A stretch of 64,000 nucleotides of DNA from Serratia sp. AKBS12 (GTDB taxonomy: Bacteria > Pseudomonadota > Gammaproteobacteria > Enterobacterales > Enterobacteriaceae): assembly GCF_024793895.1 (NCBI RefSeq), contig NZ_JANUSB010000015.1, positions 682,001 to 746,000 of the forward strand, in the 5' to 3' direction. This document shows, piece after piece, positions 7,445-17,393 of this stretch; the first letter of the stretch is position 1, and each line of letters begins with the position of its first letter. The notes below the pieces were generated by a model, which worked only from the letters and a program-made list of their open reading frames with translations, had not been told where the DNA came from and did not search any database. Made by a program: the position numbers and the translations under genes.

Positions 7445-7940
7445 GAATACAGTATACACATTTACCTGAACGCCAAAAATTAACCTGTGGTTACTGAGTG
7501 TTTTCCTGCTATTGTCGTGCAATAAAAAAGATATATTTAATGTGGGTCGGTAATTCATAAAATATCAATGGCTTGTTAATGTAATAGCAGAAACTAACGT
7601 GAGCAAGGAGCTGAAAGTGCGTACACTGTATTTACTGTCTGCTAAAACCGAATTTTCGTCGTAAGGGTAAATCACGCTTGCACTGGCCACGCCGGGAACC
7701 CTTAACCTGCGCTGCTTCATCGATTTTTGCCTGATATACTGGTTTGAGGAAGGCGCTTTCGCACCTGTCATCACGGAAACTATCGGCTCTGATTAACCTA
7801 AATAGTGAACAATGGTTATTGATTATAAGTCAATAAGTTATTTATTTTAATTAAATCGTCTTGCCTTTCTTTACTGATAGCCTTTTGAAGGCTGTGAAAG
7901 AGTAACCAGAATCAATAACACTATTGTGAAAGGATATGTA

Positions 7941-9443
7941 ATGAAAGGGAATAAACCTGACCAGGTACGGCGCCTATTGGTAAAAGCCCCACTGTTAGTG
8001 CCACTATTAACCAGCCTGCCCGTATCAGCAAGAGAAAACATGATATTGTCGCTGGATGATAGTAATTCATATTCAGCGCCTTTGAGTGCTGGGCAAACAT
8101 TACTGCTGAAGAATGCCGACATGCTTGTTACTATGGATAAAGAGCGCCGGGAAATTAAACAAGGCTGTGTTTTTATCAAAGGTAATACTATTGTGGCGGT
8201 GGGAACTGCAAGCGAAGTGCCACAAATAGCGGATAGGGTTATCGATTTGAAAGGCCATATTGTGATCCCGGGTCTGATCAATACCCATCATCATATGTTT
8301 CAGAGTCTGACCCGGGTGATCCCGGATGCACTGGATGGTGAGCTATTTAAATGGCTAACAGCGCTTTACCCCATCTGGAAAAAACTAACGCCAGAAATGA
8401 TGAAGATCGCGACTAAAACTGCCATGGCGGAACTGATGCTCTCTGGCTGTACCACTACCAGTGACCACCAGTACATTTATCCTAACGGTATCAAGCTGGA
8501 TCACAGCATTGAAGCAGCAGAGGAAATGGGTATGCGTTTCCACGCCTGCCGTGGAAGTATGAGTGTTGGACGTAAGCAAGGGGGGTTACCACCGGAGTCG
8601 CTCGTTGAAGATGAAAAAACAATCCTGAAAGATACTCAACGGGTAATCGAGCAATTCCACAATGCCAGCCGCGGTGCGATGGTCCGGATCGTGGTGGCGC
8701 CATGCTCACCGTTCACGGTCAGTGAACAACTAATGCGCGATTCGGCGAAACTGGCCCGCGAGTATGCTGTCTCGTTACACACTCACTTGGCAGAAAACGT
8801 CAGCGACATTGAGTACAGCAAAAAAAACTTCAATAAAACACCAGCTCAGTATGTAGAAGACCTGGAGTGGGTGGGCAGTGACGTTTGGCACGCGCATTGT
8901 GTGAAGCTCGACGATTACGGCATAAAGCTCTTTGCACGCACCGGTACCGGGGTCTCACATTGCCCGTGTTCAAACATGCGCCTGGGCTCCGGTATAGCGC
9001 CGGTACGCCATATGCTTGACGCCGGTATGCATGTAGGGCTGGGCGTTGATGGTTCTGCATCAAATGATAGTTCAGACATGCTTGCTGAAGTACGCCAGGC
9101 ACTACTACTGCAACGTGTGGGATATGGTCCGGAGGCTTTGACCGCACGTGAAGCATTGGAAATCGCAACCCTCGGCGGGGCGAAAAATCTCAATCGTGAT
9201 GACATTGGGGCATTGGCACCGGGTATGATGGCGGATATCGCCGTGTTCAGACTTGACAGTATTGGTCTCGCTGGCGCACAGCACGATCCTGTGTCGGCGC
9301 TGGTATTCTGTAATCCGGGGAAAGTTGCTTACAATATCATTAATGGTCGTGTGGTAGTAGAGGATGGCAAAGTCACTACGGTGGATGTGCCTATAATTAT
9401 TGAACAGCACAATCGATTGTCTCATCAGCTTTTTGTTTCCTGA
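7941..9443 (+). CDS. Amidohydrolase of the 8-oxoguanine/guanine/triazine deaminase group with Tat-like signal
   Basis: A 500-residue COG0402-type metal-dependent deaminase, closest in pattern to bacterial 8-oxoguanine deaminase and AtzA/TrzN-type triazine hydrolases. Metal ligands are visible in 'NTHHHMFQ' (~residue 115), 'HTHLAEN' (~280), 'WHAHCV' (~315) and 'GVDGSASND' (~370). The N-terminus is extended: twin arginines R10-R11 in R-R-L-L-V-K, a hydrophobic stretch, and V-S-A at 28-30 form a plausible Tat signal with cleavage site. The ATG at 7941 is preferred over GTG 7926 because AAAGGA precedes it. The deaminase fold is clear; the substrate and export are inferred. Confidence 0.85.
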   Translation: MKGNKPDQVRRLLVKAPLLVPLLTSLPVSARENMILSLDDSNSYSAPLSAGQTLLLKNADMLVTMDKERREIKQGCVFIKGNTIVAVGTASEVPQIADRVIDLKGHIVIPGLINTHHHMFQSLTRVIPDALDGELFKWLTALYPIWKKLTPEMMKIATKTAMAELMLSGCTTTSDHQYIYPNGIKLDHSIEAAEEMGMRFHACRGSMSVGRKQGGLPPESLVEDEKTILKDTQRVIEQFHNASRGAMVRIVVAPCSPFTVSEQLMRDSAKLAREYAVSLHTHLAENVSDIEYSKKNFNKTPAQYVEDLEWVGSDVWHAHCVKLDDYGIKLFARTGTGVSHCPCSNMRLGSGIAPVRHMLDAGMHVGLGVDGSASNDSSDMLAEVRQALLLQRVGYGPEALTAREALEIATLGGAKNLNRDDIGALAPGMMADIAVFRLDSIGLAGAQHDPVSALVFCNPGKVAYNIINGRVVVEDGKVTTVDVPIIIEQHNRLSHQLFVS

Positions 9444-9618
9444 AAAAAACAGGGGTAAACCATAAGCGTTATCATGGTGGGCAATTGAATATGGTTTTTT
9501 AATTAATTGTATTAATTAAGATAAGCCAAATGGGAAGCCTGTGCGCGCATTCTGTATAATGCATTTTCTCAGAAGTGGCCGTCCAGGCGCTCTCCGAACT
9601 CGATAACAAAGCGGCTCA

Positions 9619-9927
9619 TTACCTACTGTAGCCGCTGGTAAAAATTTCGCCGCTAGTTTGAGTGCCCGCAACTTTGACTGACGGTTGCCCGTCAATACTT
9701 CCCGGCGTCGATGACGCCAGTTGGAATCCCTGCACGGTGTTTTCCAGCTCTTTGGCCAGGCGAGCCGCGACTTTGTGCAACGTATCGTCAGGCGTAGCCG
9801 TGGCGCGCGAGACGACAAAGGTAAACTCGCTGGCATTGTTTTCACTTAACGTGAAGAGATTCATCGTTCTGTCTTTAAATGCATCGGGCAATTTAAATTT
9901 TGCCTCTTGCGTTACATAGTGCGTCAT
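9619..9927 (-). pseudogene. Truncated EagR-type (DUF1795/DcrB-like) T6SS effector chaperone
   Basis: The 102-residue frame starts 3 bases after vgrG and matches the N-terminal two-thirds of DUF1795 proteins ('MTHYVTQEAKFKLPDAFKDRTMNLFTL', 'FTFVVSRATATPDDTL', 'GFQLASSTPGSIDGQPSV'). EagR proteins of this family load Rhs or PAAR effectors and are normally about 140 residues. Here the match stops after the I-D-G-Q-P motif, and the frame ends at tandem stops. A different frame just downstream ends in 'FVIEFGERLDGHF', probably the relic of another gene. No Rhs, PAAR or immunity gene follows. It is probably non-functional. Confidence 0.7.
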
Positions 9928-9930
9928 AGC

Positions 9931-11874
9931 TTATCCTTTACCGTTCCCTTCGGGAAAGAAGCTTTGAATCTGGGAATTGATCGCATCTTTATGGCCGGCG
10001 CCTGGTGCATCGGTCTTTTTACTGCCGCTGGAGGGGTTGAGGTTGAGCTTGCCACCCGTGGTATTGATCTCACCGGCATTATCAACGGTGATGTTGAAGT
10101 TCACCCCTTTGATATTGATATTGCCCTCTTTGGTCAGTTCCAAAACGCTTTCCCCACACTCAAGGCGAATTGACTCGCCAGAGCCGATAATGAAGGCGCC
10201 AAGCGCATTATCGGTACGCTTTTGCGCGGTCAGCATGGTGGAATCGCCCTTGACGCAAATAGTCTGGGTTTCGACCACGCGTTGTTCCTCTTTGCCGCCG
10301 ACAAAATGGGTATGGTTTTTATCAATGGTATGGGTCTCGTCGTTCTCCACGTCGATGTCCATATTGCGCTCGGCATGCAACCACACCTGCTCGGAGCCCG
10401 CCTTGTCCTCAAATCGCAGGGCGTTGGCGTTGTCCGGCGTACCGTCTTTCGAACGGCTCATAAAGCCCATCTGGGTCGCGGCAGCCGGCAGCGCCCACGG
10501 TGGCATGCTGGCTTCGTTGTAGACTCGGCCGGTGACGATCGGCCGGTCCGGATCGCCGTTGATAAAGTCCACCACCACTTCGTCATTGACCCGCGGGATC
10601 TGCACGCCGCCGTACCCCTGGCCAGCCCAGGCGCTGGAAACGCGCACCCAGCACGAACTGGTGTCATCGCCTTTGGCCAGCCGATCCCAGTGGAACTTCA
10701 CCTTGATGCGGCCATATTTGTCGGTCCAGATGGACTCGCCTTTCGGGCCGACTACCCGGGCGGTCTGCGGCCCGTGGGTTTTGGGCCATTCGGCACGCTG
10801 CGCCGGCCGCCATGGCACGTCCGCCGGGATAACGGTAAAGTCGATGCGGTGTTCGCTGGATTGGTCGTCGCCACTGGCGTAACGGTTCTCTTGCAGCCTA
10901 TAGGTGGCGGCCAGCGTCAGGTATTCACCGTTGTCGGCAAGGTAGGGGGCGTTATACAGCGTGAAGGTGCAGCCGGGGGCGATGCCCAGCGCGGTAGCAG
11001 TGCCGCCGATCTGTTGGTGTTCGGCCTGCCATGCTTCCTGACGTACGCGGGCGTAGAACTCACCCTGCTGATGCTCGGTGTAGCGGCCCGGCCAATCATA
11101 AACGTCGATCTGGCCCGGTGACGGTGAAACCGGGTTTTGCCGTGCCTGGAACAGCCAGGCGTTAGGTTTGCGGAAGTCGTAATCATCGACGCTGTAAATG
11201 CCCGGTGTTACCCGATCCGCCAGCGTCCACTGGCTGATGCCTTCTTCGCTGGTGCTGCCACCGGAGGGCGTAAGGTGATAGGGGATCATTTCATAGCCGG
11301 GGAACGGTTGATGATGGTGTGGCGCGTCGGCCAGTACCAGCGTGTGCTTGTCTTTCTCGTGCTTGAAATAATAGTAAATCCCTTCCAGCTCCATCAGACG
11401 GCTGATGAAGTTAAAGGTCGATTCGCTGTACTGTACGCAGTAACCCCATTGGCGATAGCTGCCGGTCAGCCGATCTTCCAGCTGGACATTGTGCTCGCCG
11501 AGCAGCGTTTTGACGATCTGCGGAACGGTCTGTTCCTGAAAGATACGGAAGTTGCGGTCTTTGGTCATCGGCCACAGATCGGGCTGCATGCGCAGCGAAT
11601 ACACCGAATACCGGGTGCCGCTGATTTCTTCGCTGCTGACGGCGATGGCGGTGATTTTGCCATTCAGGTAACGCGTTGGACCAATCAGACTCGAGGTGGG
11701 GATTTCCAGCGTCAGCGGTTGACCGAGTAGCGCCTTGCGATCCAGTCGCGCGTCTTTGCTCAGCAATTCAACGTTGAAATCAAACGGGGTGGAAAGGGCT
11801 TCGCTCCCTTCCAATGAGCGGAACAGCAACTGCTCCTTGCCCAGCGGCGTATGCGCAATGATGCGGTCGAACAT
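9931..11874 (-). CDS. vgrG: VgrG (TssI), T6SS spike protein
   Basis: A 647-residue VgrG. The N-terminal gp27-like part begins 'MFDRIIAHTPLG'. The gp5 OB fold 'CWVRVSSAWAGQGYGGVQIPRVNDEVVVDF' and 'GDPDRPIVTGRVYNE' lies near the middle. A repetitive beta-helix tail ends with a Gly/Lys-rich C-terminus and no extra effector domain. The trimer tips the Hcp tube and delivers cargo. I chose the ATG at 11874 because GAGGA lies 8 bases upstream; upstream in-frame starts to 11928 are possible. It lies 211 bp after ppkA, so it may have its own promoter. Confidence 0.95.
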   Translation of the reverse strand: MFDRIIAHTPLGKEQLLFRSLEGSEALSTPFDFNVELLSKDARLDRKALLGQPLTLEIPTSSLIGPTRYLNGKITAIAVSSEEISGTRYSVYSLRMQPDLWPMTKDRNFRIFQEQTVPQIVKTLLGEHNVQLEDRLTGSYRQWGYCVQYSESTFNFISRLMELEGIYYYFKHEKDKHTLVLADAPHHHQPFPGYEMIPYHLTPSGGSTSEEGISQWTLADRVTPGIYSVDDYDFRKPNAWLFQARQNPVSPSPGQIDVYDWPGRYTEHQQGEFYARVRQEAWQAEHQQIGGTATALGIAPGCTFTLYNAPYLADNGEYLTLAATYRLQENRYASGDDQSSEHRIDFTVIPADVPWRPAQRAEWPKTHGPQTARVVGPKGESIWTDKYGRIKVKFHWDRLAKGDDTSSCWVRVSSAWAGQGYGGVQIPRVNDEVVVDFINGDPDRPIVTGRVYNEASMPPWALPAAATQMGFMSRSKDGTPDNANALRFEDKAGSEQVWLHAERNMDIDVENDETHTIDKNHTHFVGGKEEQRVVETQTICVKGDSTMLTAQKRTDNALGAFIIGSGESIRLECGESVLELTKEGNINIKGVNFNITVDNAGEINTTGGKLNLNPSSGSKKTDAPGAGHKDAINSQIQSFFPEGNGKG

Positions 11875-12085
11875 GAAAACATCCTCGGTAAATGACATCC
11901 CCCGGCTCATTTGACGCTGTCCCTGCATCGGCTGCTGGCTCTCGCCTGCGTCACTTACCGCGTAAGCGCCGCGGAACCAGCCCGCTTGCCGTTCTGAGTC
12001 AATGCCAACCGTGGGGGTAAGTATGTCAATCCCATGAAATAAGGTAACAACGGCGCCGAAAGCCCGGCGCTCGATAGGGGAGGGG

Positions 12086-13543
12086 TCAGCCGGCGCTTGC
12101 CGGGTTGACCAGCCAGGTGCCGGCGCTGTCGATGGTCAATTGCTGGCGGCGCAGGCTGTCGTTGCGGCGGATCTCTAACTGATAGCTGCCCGGTGCCAGA
12201 TTCAGGCGGGCGTTGCCGTTGCTGTCGGGTTGCAACTGTTGCGCCTTACCGTCCAGGGTAACGTTTTCGCCCGGCTGCAATTTGAAATACACCAACGCTA
12301 CCGGAGCAGGTGCCGGTGCCGCTTCAGCAGGCAGCGCCTGCTGTTGGGCGGTCGCCTGCTGTGGTGCGCTCTGCTGTGCGCTCAGCGTTTTCTCCGCAGG
12401 CGGCGTATTGGCACTCTCAACGGCAGCGGTGGCGGGTTGAGCCTCTTCCGGGGCGCTGCTGATCCAACTGATGGCGCCGACGATCAGCAGGGCGGCGACG
12501 CCGGCGCCAATCAGCATCGGGCGGGACAGTTTGAGGCTGCCGGCGGTGGCCGTGCCGGCTGCGGCGGCGCTGGCCGCCGGATTGGTGGCGATCAACGGCG
12601 GCTCAGGCGTCGCGGCCGGCGTGCTGATGATTTCCGCTTCGTCAGCGACCGTCAGGTGCAGCAGTTCGGCCATTTCATCAATGGTTTGTGGACGATCTTC
12701 CGGCCGCAGCGCCAGCGACTGGTCAATCACCCGCAGCAGTTCCTGCGAATAGCCCTCTGGGCGACGCGTGGTCAGCGGCTGATAGCTGTCTTCGATGCTG
12801 CGCACCACGCTCACCGGCGGCGGGCTGCCAACAATCAGCGTATGCAGTACCGCTCCGAGCGCATAGATATCGGTCCACGGTCCTTGCTCGCCGTCGCTGT
12901 TTTCGGTGTATTGTTCGATCGGCGCAAAGCCCGGCTTGAGCATGATTTCCGTTTCGTCGGACAGGTTGCCGATCTCTTTGCGCGCCGAGCCGAAGTCCAG
13001 CAGCACCGGCAGCTGGTTTTCCTGAATCTGGATATTATCCAGCGAAATATCGCGGTGTAGGTAACCTTCCTGATGGATGGTGTTGATGGCGCTGAACAGC
13101 GGTGGTAACAGCCTGCGGATCCACGCTTCGTCAACGATCTCCGGCTGCTGCGCCTTGAGGTTTTTCAGCGTGGTGCCGCTGTAGAACTGGGTGCCCATAT
13201 AGGCGGTGCCGTTTTCTTCCCAGAACCGCAGCACGTGCAGCAAGCCAGGGTGAGAAAAACGGGCCAGCAGCCGTGCTTCCTGAATGAAGCTGTTCAAACC
13301 GGCCTGGAATGTCTTGCTGAAGCGTTCGCCGCGCAGGCTGAGGGTCAGATCGTCATTGCGCCGCGCCAGCTGGGTTGGCATGTATTCCTTGATGGCGATG
13401 GTGCGTTCCAGCTGGTGGTCATAAGCGCGATAAACGATGCCGAAGCCGCCTTCGCCAATCACTTCCCTGATTTCGAACTCATTGAACCGATGGCCGACAG
13501 GCAGGCTGTTTGAGTTCGGTTTTTTTATCCCGGTTCCCGACAT
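12086..13543 (-). CDS. ppkA: PpkA, T6SS serine/threonine protein kinase
   Basis: A 485-residue membrane kinase. The Hanks-type catalytic domain (about residues 20-295) has the glycine loop '[13 protein letters not shown]', Lys in 'IAIKEY', catalytic H-R-D in '[12 protein letters not shown]' and D-F-G in 'LLDFGSARK'. A Pro/Ala-rich linker and one membrane helix ('[20 protein letters not shown]', ~340-360) lead to a C-terminal beta domain. In this T6SS class, PpkA phosphorylates the FHA protein to switch on firing, and PppA reverses it. It is shorter than Pseudomonas PpkA and lacks a VWA domain. Confidence 0.93.
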   Translation of the reverse strand: MSGTGIKKPNSNSLPVGHRFNEFEIREVIGEGGFGIVYRAYDHQLERTIAIKEYMPTQLARRNDDLTLSLRGERFSKTFQAGLNSFIQEARLLARFSHPGLLHVLRFWEENGTAYMGTQFYSGTTLKNLKAQQPEIVDEAWIRRLLPPLFSAINTIHQEGYLHRDISLDNIQIQENQLPVLLDFGSARKEIGNLSDETEIMLKPGFAPIEQYTENSDGEQGPWTDIYALGAVLHTLIVGSPPPVSVVRSIEDSYQPLTTRRPEGYSQELLRVIDQSLALRPEDRPQTIDEMAELLHLTVADEAEIISTPAATPEPPLIATNPAASAAAAGTATAGSLKLSRPMLIGAGVAALLIVGAISWISSAPEEAQPATAAVESANTPPAEKTLSAQQSAPQQATAQQQALPAEAAPAPAPVALVYFKLQPGENVTLDGKAQQLQPDSNGNARLNLAPGSYQLEIRRNDSLRRQQLTIDSAGTWLVNPASAG

Positions 13544-13592
13544 AATGGCTACTCTCTGTGTTCAAACGGTCGCCGCCGGGGCGACCTTGGCA

Positions 13593-16301
13593 TTAAGCCT
13601 GAAATTGACAAACAAATTCGTGGTCTTGCAGCGTGATATGCAGCTGACGGTAACGTTGATCGTTGGCGCTGGCCGACAGCAGGGTATGGCTGATCTGCGG
13701 CAGCAGGGTATTGGTCAGGATCGCGTCGACCATGCGGCCGCCGGACTCCACTTCGGTACAGCGGCTGACGATAAGAGAAATCACCGCATCGTCGAAGGTG
13801 GTGGTAATGGCATGGTTTTCTGCCATACGGCGCTGTATGCGGCCCAGCTGCAAACGTACGATATTGCCGAGCGTGGCGTCGGTCAGCGGATAGTACGGCA
13901 CCACCAGCAGACGGCCCAGCAGCGCCGCCGGGAACACCGACAGCAGCGGTTGGCGTAGCGCGGCGCTGAGCGCCTCGGGCTCCGGCATCAGCTCCGGATC
14001 GCTGCACAGGCCGGCGATCAGGTCGGTGCCGACGTTGGAGGTCAGGATAATGATGGTATTGCGGAAGTCGATGTGGCGACCTTCGCCATCTTCCATCCAG
14101 CCCTTGTCAAAAACCTGGAAGAAAATTTCATGCACGTCCGGGTGTGCCTTTTCGATCTCGTCCAGCAGAACCACGCTGTAAGGACGGCGTCGCACCGCTT
14201 CGGTCAAAACGCCGCCTTCGCCGTAACCAACGTAACCCGGCGGCGCGCCTTTCAGGGTGGACACGGTGTGCGATTCCTGGAATTCGCTCATGTTGATGGT
14301 GATGACGTTCTGCTCGCCGCCGTACAGCGTTTCCGCCAGCGCCAGTGCCGTTTCGGTTTTACCGACGCCGGACGGACCGGCCAGCAGGAATACCCCCACC
14401 GGTTTGTTCGGATCGTCCAGCCGGGCGCGTGAGGTGCGTACGCGGCGGGCGATCAGATCCAGCGCGTGACGTTGACCGATCACCCGCTGGTTCAGGGTAT
14501 CGGACAGCTGCAATACCGCATCGATTTCGTTTTTGACCATGCGCCCCAACGGGATGCCGGTCCAGTCGGCAACCACCGCCGCGACGACGTTGGCGTCCAC
14601 CGCGGCGAAGATCAACGGCGCCTCGCCCTGCAACGCATTGAGCTGCTGTTGCAGAACGGTCAGCTGTGCGCGTAGCGCATCGGCGCTGAGCGGTGCGTCA
14701 GTCGGCGAGGGATCCTCGGCGTGGTGGGCCAGCGCTGGTTCACTGGCGCCTGGCTCATCGCTGTCGTGCGGCGTTTCCTGCTGATGCAGTTGGCTGCGCA
14801 GATCGATAATCTGCTGAATCAGCGCCAGCTCTTGTTGCCAACGCTGGGTCAACTGCGCCAACTGCTGTTGCAGCGTGGCCAACTGGGCTTCGATTTCTTC
14901 AGGACGTTGCAGATTGCCAATGCCGACTTTGCTCTCGCGGCGAGCAATCTCCAGCTCGATTTGCAGTGCCTCAATGCGGTGACGGCAATCTTCCACCTGT
15001 GCCGGTTCAGCATGCTGGCTGACCGCCACGCGCGCACAGGCGGTATCCAGCAGCGCCACCGCCTTGTCCGGCAACTGGCGCGCCGGAATATAACGGTGCG
15101 ACAGGCGTACCGCCGCTTCGACCGCTTCATCCAGCAGCAGCACACGGTGGTGCTGTTCCAACGGGCTGACGGTACTGCGCAGCATCAGCAGCGCTTTGTC
15201 CTCGCTGGGTTCATGCACCTGTACCACCTGGAAGCGGCGGGTCAGCGCCGGATCCTTTTCGATGTACTTTTTGTACTCGGACCAGGTGGTAGCGCCTACG
15301 GTACGCAGTTGGCCGCGCGCCAGCGCCGGTTTCAGCAGGTTGGCGGCGTCGCCGGTGCCCTGGGCACCGCCAGCGCCGATCAGCGTGTGAATTTCATCAA
15401 TAAACAAAATAATCGGCGTCGGGCTGGACTGAACTTCGTCGATCACCGCCTGCAGGCGTTTTTCGAACTCGCCTTTCACCCCGGCGCCGGCTTGCAGCAT
15501 GCCGATATCCAGCAGCATCAGTTGTACGCCACGCAGCTGCGGTGGCACATCGTCGGCGACAATGCGCAGTGCCAGGCCTTCGACCACGGCGGTTTTACCG
15601 ACGCCGGCCTCGCCGGTCAGCAGCGGGTTGTTTTGGCGGCGGCGCATCAGGATGTCAATAATCTGGCGAATTTCTTCGTCACGGCCGGCGACCGGGTCGA
15701 TCTCGCCGTTGCGTGCCCGGGCGGTCATGTCCTGCGCATATTGTGCCAGCACGCTGCCACCGCTTTGGCTGGCCGCGGCGGCGTTGCCGTCGGCAGCCGC
15801 TGCTGCGGGCTGCGCCAGTGCATTTTCGGCGGAATTGGCGGTGATGTCGGCAAATTGCGCCATTAAAATATCACTGTTGATGCGCTCGAACTGGCCGGAG
15901 ATGGCCTTCAACTGGTGACGCAGACTGTAGGTTTTCTGAATGCCGAGCAGCAAATGACCGCCGCGAATGGTTTGAGCGCCGAACTTCAGCGAGCCGTATA
16001 CCCAGGCGCGTTCTACCGCGTTGTCGATGTGTTCCGAGAGATCGGAAATGGCGCTGGCGCCGCGCGGCAGGCGATCCAGCGCCTCGACGATATCGCGCGC
16101 CAGCTGTGCTTCGTCAACGGCAAAGTGGCGGAAAATCTGTTGCAGATCGCCGTCTGGTGCCTGCATCAACTGGTGCAGCCAGTGCGCCAGTTCGACGTAG
16201 GGGTTGCCGCGCAGCTTGCAGAAGGCGGTTGCGCTTTCCAGCGAGGTGAATAATAAACTGTCCAGTTTGCCAAATAATACCGAGCGGCTGATTTCAGACA
16301 T
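13593..16301 (-). CDS. clpV: ClpV (TssH), T6SS sheath-disassembling AAA+ ATPase
   Basis: A 902-residue Clp/Hsp100-type ATPase. A Clp-N repeat domain that recognises the sheath occupies about residues 1-160. Two AAA+ modules follow, with Walker A motifs '[10 protein letters not shown]' (~230) and '[10 protein letters not shown]' (~640), Walker B '[10 protein letters not shown]' and '[14 protein letters not shown]', and a coiled middle domain between them. ClpV hexamers recycle contracted TssB/TssC sheath. I chose the ATG at 16301 because AGGAA precedes it and the product starts [10 protein letters not shown] as in relatives; an in-frame start at 16313 exists. It follows tssG by 18 bases. Confidence 0.97.
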   Translation of the reverse strand: MSEISRSVLFGKLDSLLFTSLESATAFCKLRGNPYVELAHWLHQLMQAPDGDLQQIFRHFAVDEAQLARDIVEALDRLPRGASAISDLSEHIDNAVERAWVYGSLKFGAQTIRGGHLLLGIQKTYSLRHQLKAISGQFERINSDILMAQFADITANSAENALAQPAAAAADGNAAAASQSGGSVLAQYAQDMTARARNGEIDPVAGRDEEIRQIIDILMRRRQNNPLLTGEAGVGKTAVVEGLALRIVADDVPPQLRGVQLMLLDIGMLQAGAGVKGEFEKRLQAVIDEVQSSPTPIILFIDEIHTLIGAGGAQGTGDAANLLKPALARGQLRTVGATTWSEYKKYIEKDPALTRRFQVVQVHEPSEDKALLMLRSTVSPLEQHHRVLLLDEAVEAAVRLSHRYIPARQLPDKAVALLDTACARVAVSQHAEPAQVEDCRHRIEALQIELEIARRESKVGIGNLQRPEEIEAQLATLQQQLAQLTQRWQQELALIQQIIDLRSQLHQQETPHDSDEPGASEPALAHHAEDPSPTDAPLSADALRAQLTVLQQQLNALQGEAPLIFAAVDANVVAAVVADWTGIPLGRMVKNEIDAVLQLSDTLNQRVIGQRHALDLIARRVRTSRARLDDPNKPVGVFLLAGPSGVGKTETALALAETLYGGEQNVITINMSEFQESHTVSTLKGAPPGYVGYGEGGVLTEAVRRRPYSVVLLDEIEKAHPDVHEIFFQVFDKGWMEDGEGRHIDFRNTIIILTSNVGTDLIAGLCSDPELMPEPEALSAALRQPLLSVFPAALLGRLLVVPYYPLTDATLGNIVRLQLGRIQRRMAENHAITTTFDDAVISLIVSRCTEVESGGRMVDAILTNTLLPQISHTLLSASANDQRYRQLHITLQDHEFVCQFQA

Positions 16302-16319
16302 GGTGTTCCTCAAGTCTCA

Positions 16320-17393
16320 TTAAAATGGATTTTCCAGCGGTTCCGGGCTGAAGATCAGATCGCCGACGTCGTGGCGTCGTTGCGCCGCGGCCATCCAGCT
16401 GCTGAGCCCGAGACGCTGAACACCGCCAAGTTGAGTGCCGACCAGCTGTTCTTTTGCCAGAATCAGCCGCACTTCCCAGACGAACTCAATACCAAGATAC
16501 TGTCGCACCCAGTCGCGGAGCTGTTCGCACAGCGCTGCGCCGGGCAGAAATCGATCGTAATCGCGTTGTGACATCGGCCCCAGCTCGATGCGAAACTTAT
16601 GCTGCACATCACGCACCGCGACGCCGAGAAACGCAGACTCCCCGAGGCGTGGCGCATTGCGGCCGGCCTTCAGCCGTGCCTGTTCGCGCGGTTCCACCCG
16701 TAGCCAGTGCGGGACATTTTCCACGATGCGCACCGGCACCTGAAAATACTGTCGCAGAATCTTGCTCAGGCCTTCCGGATCGCGACTGTGGCGAATCAGA
16801 TGACCGGCCATAAAATGCTTGGCGTGGGCATTGATTGCGTCGCGTCGGCGCTGCGCCGGCTGGCCGTTGCCAATCAGGCTGGCCAGATAGTCATCGAAGC
16901 GGCCGTTATCGGCGCGATCGAGTGACACCGTCGGTTGCGCATCGGCCCAGGCGCGGTAGAACAGCAGCGTCAGGCGGTGGTGAAACAGATTGGCAAAGGC
17001 CATCAGGGTGGTGTCCTGATGGTGGTGGATCCGTTCGCGCACGTATTCGGTCATATGCAGCGGTAGCGGCCCATTGGGACCGAACAGGCCGAAGCTGAAG
17101 ATCGACACGTCATGCAGCGGGCTGCCGTCACGCGGGCTGACTCGCGCCAGCGTTGATGGCGCGAACGACAGCGACGGCTCCTGGCCAAGCCGCAGCATTT
17201 CGTGGCGCGGCAGCGGTGCACGGCCCAGCAGATAAGGCTGTCCGCCTTGCGCGTCAAGGCGGCGCAACAGCTGGAACAGATCGTATTGATACGGCGCGGC
17301 GCGCAACCGTTGCCAGAAATCCTCCGGCAGACGGTAAAGCGCGTTGATCTGCGGCCTGTCGCTGACCGGCCGTTCGGTGACGCTGTCGCTCAT
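16320..17393 (-). CDS. tssG: TssG, T6SS baseplate wedge component
   Basis: A 357-residue protein of the TssG/VasB/ImpH family ('PYQYDLFQLLRRLDAQGG', 'FGLFGPNGPLPLHMTEYVRER', 'FLGVAVRDVQHKFRIELGPM'). With TssE, TssF and TssK it forms the baseplate on which the sheath polymerises. Its start overlaps the tssF stop by 4 bases (ATGA), showing tight translational coupling. Confidence 0.95.
   Translation of the reverse strand: MSDSVTERPVSDRPQINALYRLPEDFWQRLRAAPYQYDLFQLLRRLDAQGGQPYLLGRAPLPRHEMLRLGQEPSLSFAPSTLARVSPRDGSPLHDVSIFSFGLFGPNGPLPLHMTEYVRERIHHHQDTTLMAFANLFHHRLTLLFYRAWADAQPTVSLDRADNGRFDDYLASLIGNGQPAQRRRDAINAHAKHFMAGHLIRHSRDPEGLSKILRQYFQVPVRIVENVPHWLRVEPREQARLKAGRNAPRLGESAFLGVAVRDVQHKFRIELGPMSQRDYDRFLPGAALCEQLRDWVRQYLGIEFVWEVRLILAKEQLVGTQLGGVQRLGLSSWMAAAQRRHDVGDLIFSPEPLENPF

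Larger units (their letters stand above)
7178..7940. other. AT-rich intergenic region between umuC and the amidohydrolase gene
   Basis: About 760 bp with base composition visibly richer in A/T than the flanks, especially 7320-7560 and 7795-7925. I see no convincing protein gene. It contains a minus-strand terminator and a candidate small RNA (annotated separately). Around 7600-7800, short open frames read on both strands without family motifs. It may be a junction left by acquisition of the amidohydrolase gene. Confidence 0.5.

Noticed and set aside
7619-7796. Plus-strand short segments possibly resembling the end of a LysR-type regulator.
   Set aside because: The similarity is a few residues only and the frame is interrupted by a stop; insufficient to call a pseudogene. 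The minus-strand frame 7565-7774 has no features either.
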